Shown one piece after another: positions 5,596-6,270 of a DNA stretch of 6,270 nt; position 1 is the stretch's first letter; each line of letters opens with the position of its first letter. This stretch comes from Flavobacteriia bacterium (lineage in GTDB: Bacteria > Bacteroidota > Bacteroidia > Flavobacteriales_D > Crocinitomicaceae), in assembly GCA_009925805.1 (NCBI GenBank), contig RFQF01000122.1, forward strand, positions 1-6,270. Reading direction: 5' to 3'. Position numbers and translations under genes: made by a program. The notes under the pieces are model-generated. The model saw nothing but the letters and a program-made list of their open reading frames with translations, was not told the DNA's origin and searched no databases.

Positions 5596-6270
5596 GAGTA
5601 TTTAAGTTTGGAGGTGCTTCGGTAAAAAACGCTCCTGCCATCATCAATTTAGGGAGCTTGTTGGAACCCTACCGTTCCGACCGATTATTCGTCGTGGTAT
5701 CGGCCATGGATAAAACAACCAACCGTTTAGAGGTTGTCGTAAAAAATTTACTGGAAAGAAATCATACCGCCTTTGAAAATTCCATTCAAGAAATCCAATC
5801 GTTTCATGAGGGAATCCTTCAGGAGTTGCCCTTGCCCGACCTTTCAAGGCTCTCCCATGAAATTCAACTGCTTTTCGAAGGTCTAAGAAAACGCTACCAC
5901 GATCCAATCTCGGAGCATTTTGGCTTTGAGTACGACCAGCGCATTGATCGCTCGTACAGTTTGAATCCTTTCGCTAGCACCATTGGTCTATGGGGACAGG
6001 CCCGTGCTTTGACCAACCAACATATTTTGGATTTTGATAAGCCATGGAATCCCATTGTGGATGTTGACTCGTTCGGTTTTCCTCTCAGCGATACCGTGCT
6101 ATGGAACCGCTTGATTGCGTCTAACCAATCCATGTTTGACAAGAACCTGCGGGCCTCTTTGGGTCGAGGCCCCAGTGATTTTATTCAAATTGACGACCTC
6201 AACCCGGATCAGCTCAAGTTGAGTTATTTCTCTGCGGATGAATTGTTAAATGCCGGTAACTCGTTTGTTG
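5592..6270 (+). CDS. Aspartate kinase N-terminus, in frame with foreign sequence (partial)
   Basis: The frame opens at ATG 5592, four bases inside gpsA, and stays open through 226 codons to the right edge. Residues 1-116 are an aspartate kinase (the first step of lysine, threonine and methionine synthesis): the nucleotide-binding KFGGASV at 5-11, VVVSAMDKTTNRLE at 34-47, a linker helix with FHEGIL near 71, and FEYDQ at 112-116. In Bacteroidota kinases YDQ is followed by IVSYGEL..ST, the substrate/ATP-site segment; that segment is absent here. From residue 117 the sequence no longer fits any part of an aspartate kinase that I can recognise. The codon choice also shifts, with lysine being AAA mostly before the join and AAG only after it. 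The full protein should be around 420 residues and cannot be a working kinase as read. Confidence 0.8.
   Translation, partial: MRVFKFGGASVKNAPAIINLGSLLEPYRSDRLFVVVSAMDKTTNRLEVVVKNLLERNHTAFENSIQEIQSFHEGILQELPLPDLSRLSHEIQLLFEGLRKRYHDPISEHFGFEYDQRIDRSYSLNPFASTIGLWGQARALTNQHILDFDKPWNPIVDVDSFGFPLSDTVLWNRLIASNQSMFDKNLRASLGRGPSDFIQIDDLNPDQLKLSYFSADELLNAGNSFV
5931..6270 (+). other. TonB-dependent receptor-like segment fused to the kinase frame
   Basis: Residues about 114-226 of the frame starting at 5592 resemble the interior of a Bacteroidota TonB-dependent outer-membrane receptor. Segments include YDQRIDRSYSLNPFAST, GLWGQARALTNQHI, PWNPIVDVDSF and, at the right edge, SYFSADELLNAGNSFV. The last resembles the (M)FSADELLN-GNS-V stretch that precedes SYYGYD in these receptors. 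This is recognised from memory of the family and is inference. There is no start codon, signal peptide or plug start, so it can only be an internal piece. YDQ (5931-5939) fits both families and marks the join. Confidence 0.55.

Noticed and set aside
5644..6142. Two - strand open frames opposite the aspartate kinase region
   Set aside because: The + frame shows kinase motifs and family-like segments throughout; the - frames show none and cross the suspected join.

Overview
The window reads as a stretch of ordinary chromosome from a member of the Bacteroidota, probably a flavobacterium-like lineage. The evidence is the promoter grammar (TTG, about 18 bases, then TAnnTTTG), the absence of Shine-Dalgarno sequences before the starts, and the family flavour of the proteins, such as the GPCHAEE form of GpsA and an RlmI-like methyltransferase with a Bacteroidota-type sequence. 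The rank below phylum is inference.

Layout from left to right on the + strand unless stated: (1) positions 2-106 hold the last 34 codons of a short-form phosphatidylserine decarboxylase, including its Gly-Ser self-cleavage site. (2) 138-329 encodes a 63-residue exported microprotein with eight consecutive lysines and two Cys-Cys pairs, with its own promoter inside the psd end and a good hairpin terminator at 351-373. (3) 379-639 on the - strand encodes a small conserved-looking protein of unknown function. (4) From 712 a compact run of touching genes begins: an RlmI-like 23S rRNA m5C methyltransferase broken by a one-base frameshift, a MATE transporter, and methionyl-tRNA formyltransferase. 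(5) Then come a 117-residue helical protein, gpsA, and an overlapping aspartate kinase start that runs off the right edge.

The genes are mostly housekeeping: membrane lipid synthesis (psd, gpsA), translation initiation and ribosome modification (fmt, rlmI), efflux (MATE) and amino-acid synthesis (aspartate kinase). I see no CRISPR array, RNA gene, transposase or defence system.

The two most notable points are irregularities. First, rlmI lacks one A in a short A run, which removes the segment with the presumed catalytic cysteine. Second, the aspartate kinase frame stays open to the window edge, but after residue about 116 it stops resembling a kinase. It then resembles the interior of a Bacteroidota TonB-dependent outer-membrane receptor. 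The join lies on a Tyr-Asp-Gln triplet that fits both families, so this is either a real gene fusion or, more likely, an assembly or amplification chimera. Smaller points are promoter elements so close to several start codons that the transcripts may be leaderless, and divergent promoters that overlap between the unknown - strand gene and rlmI.
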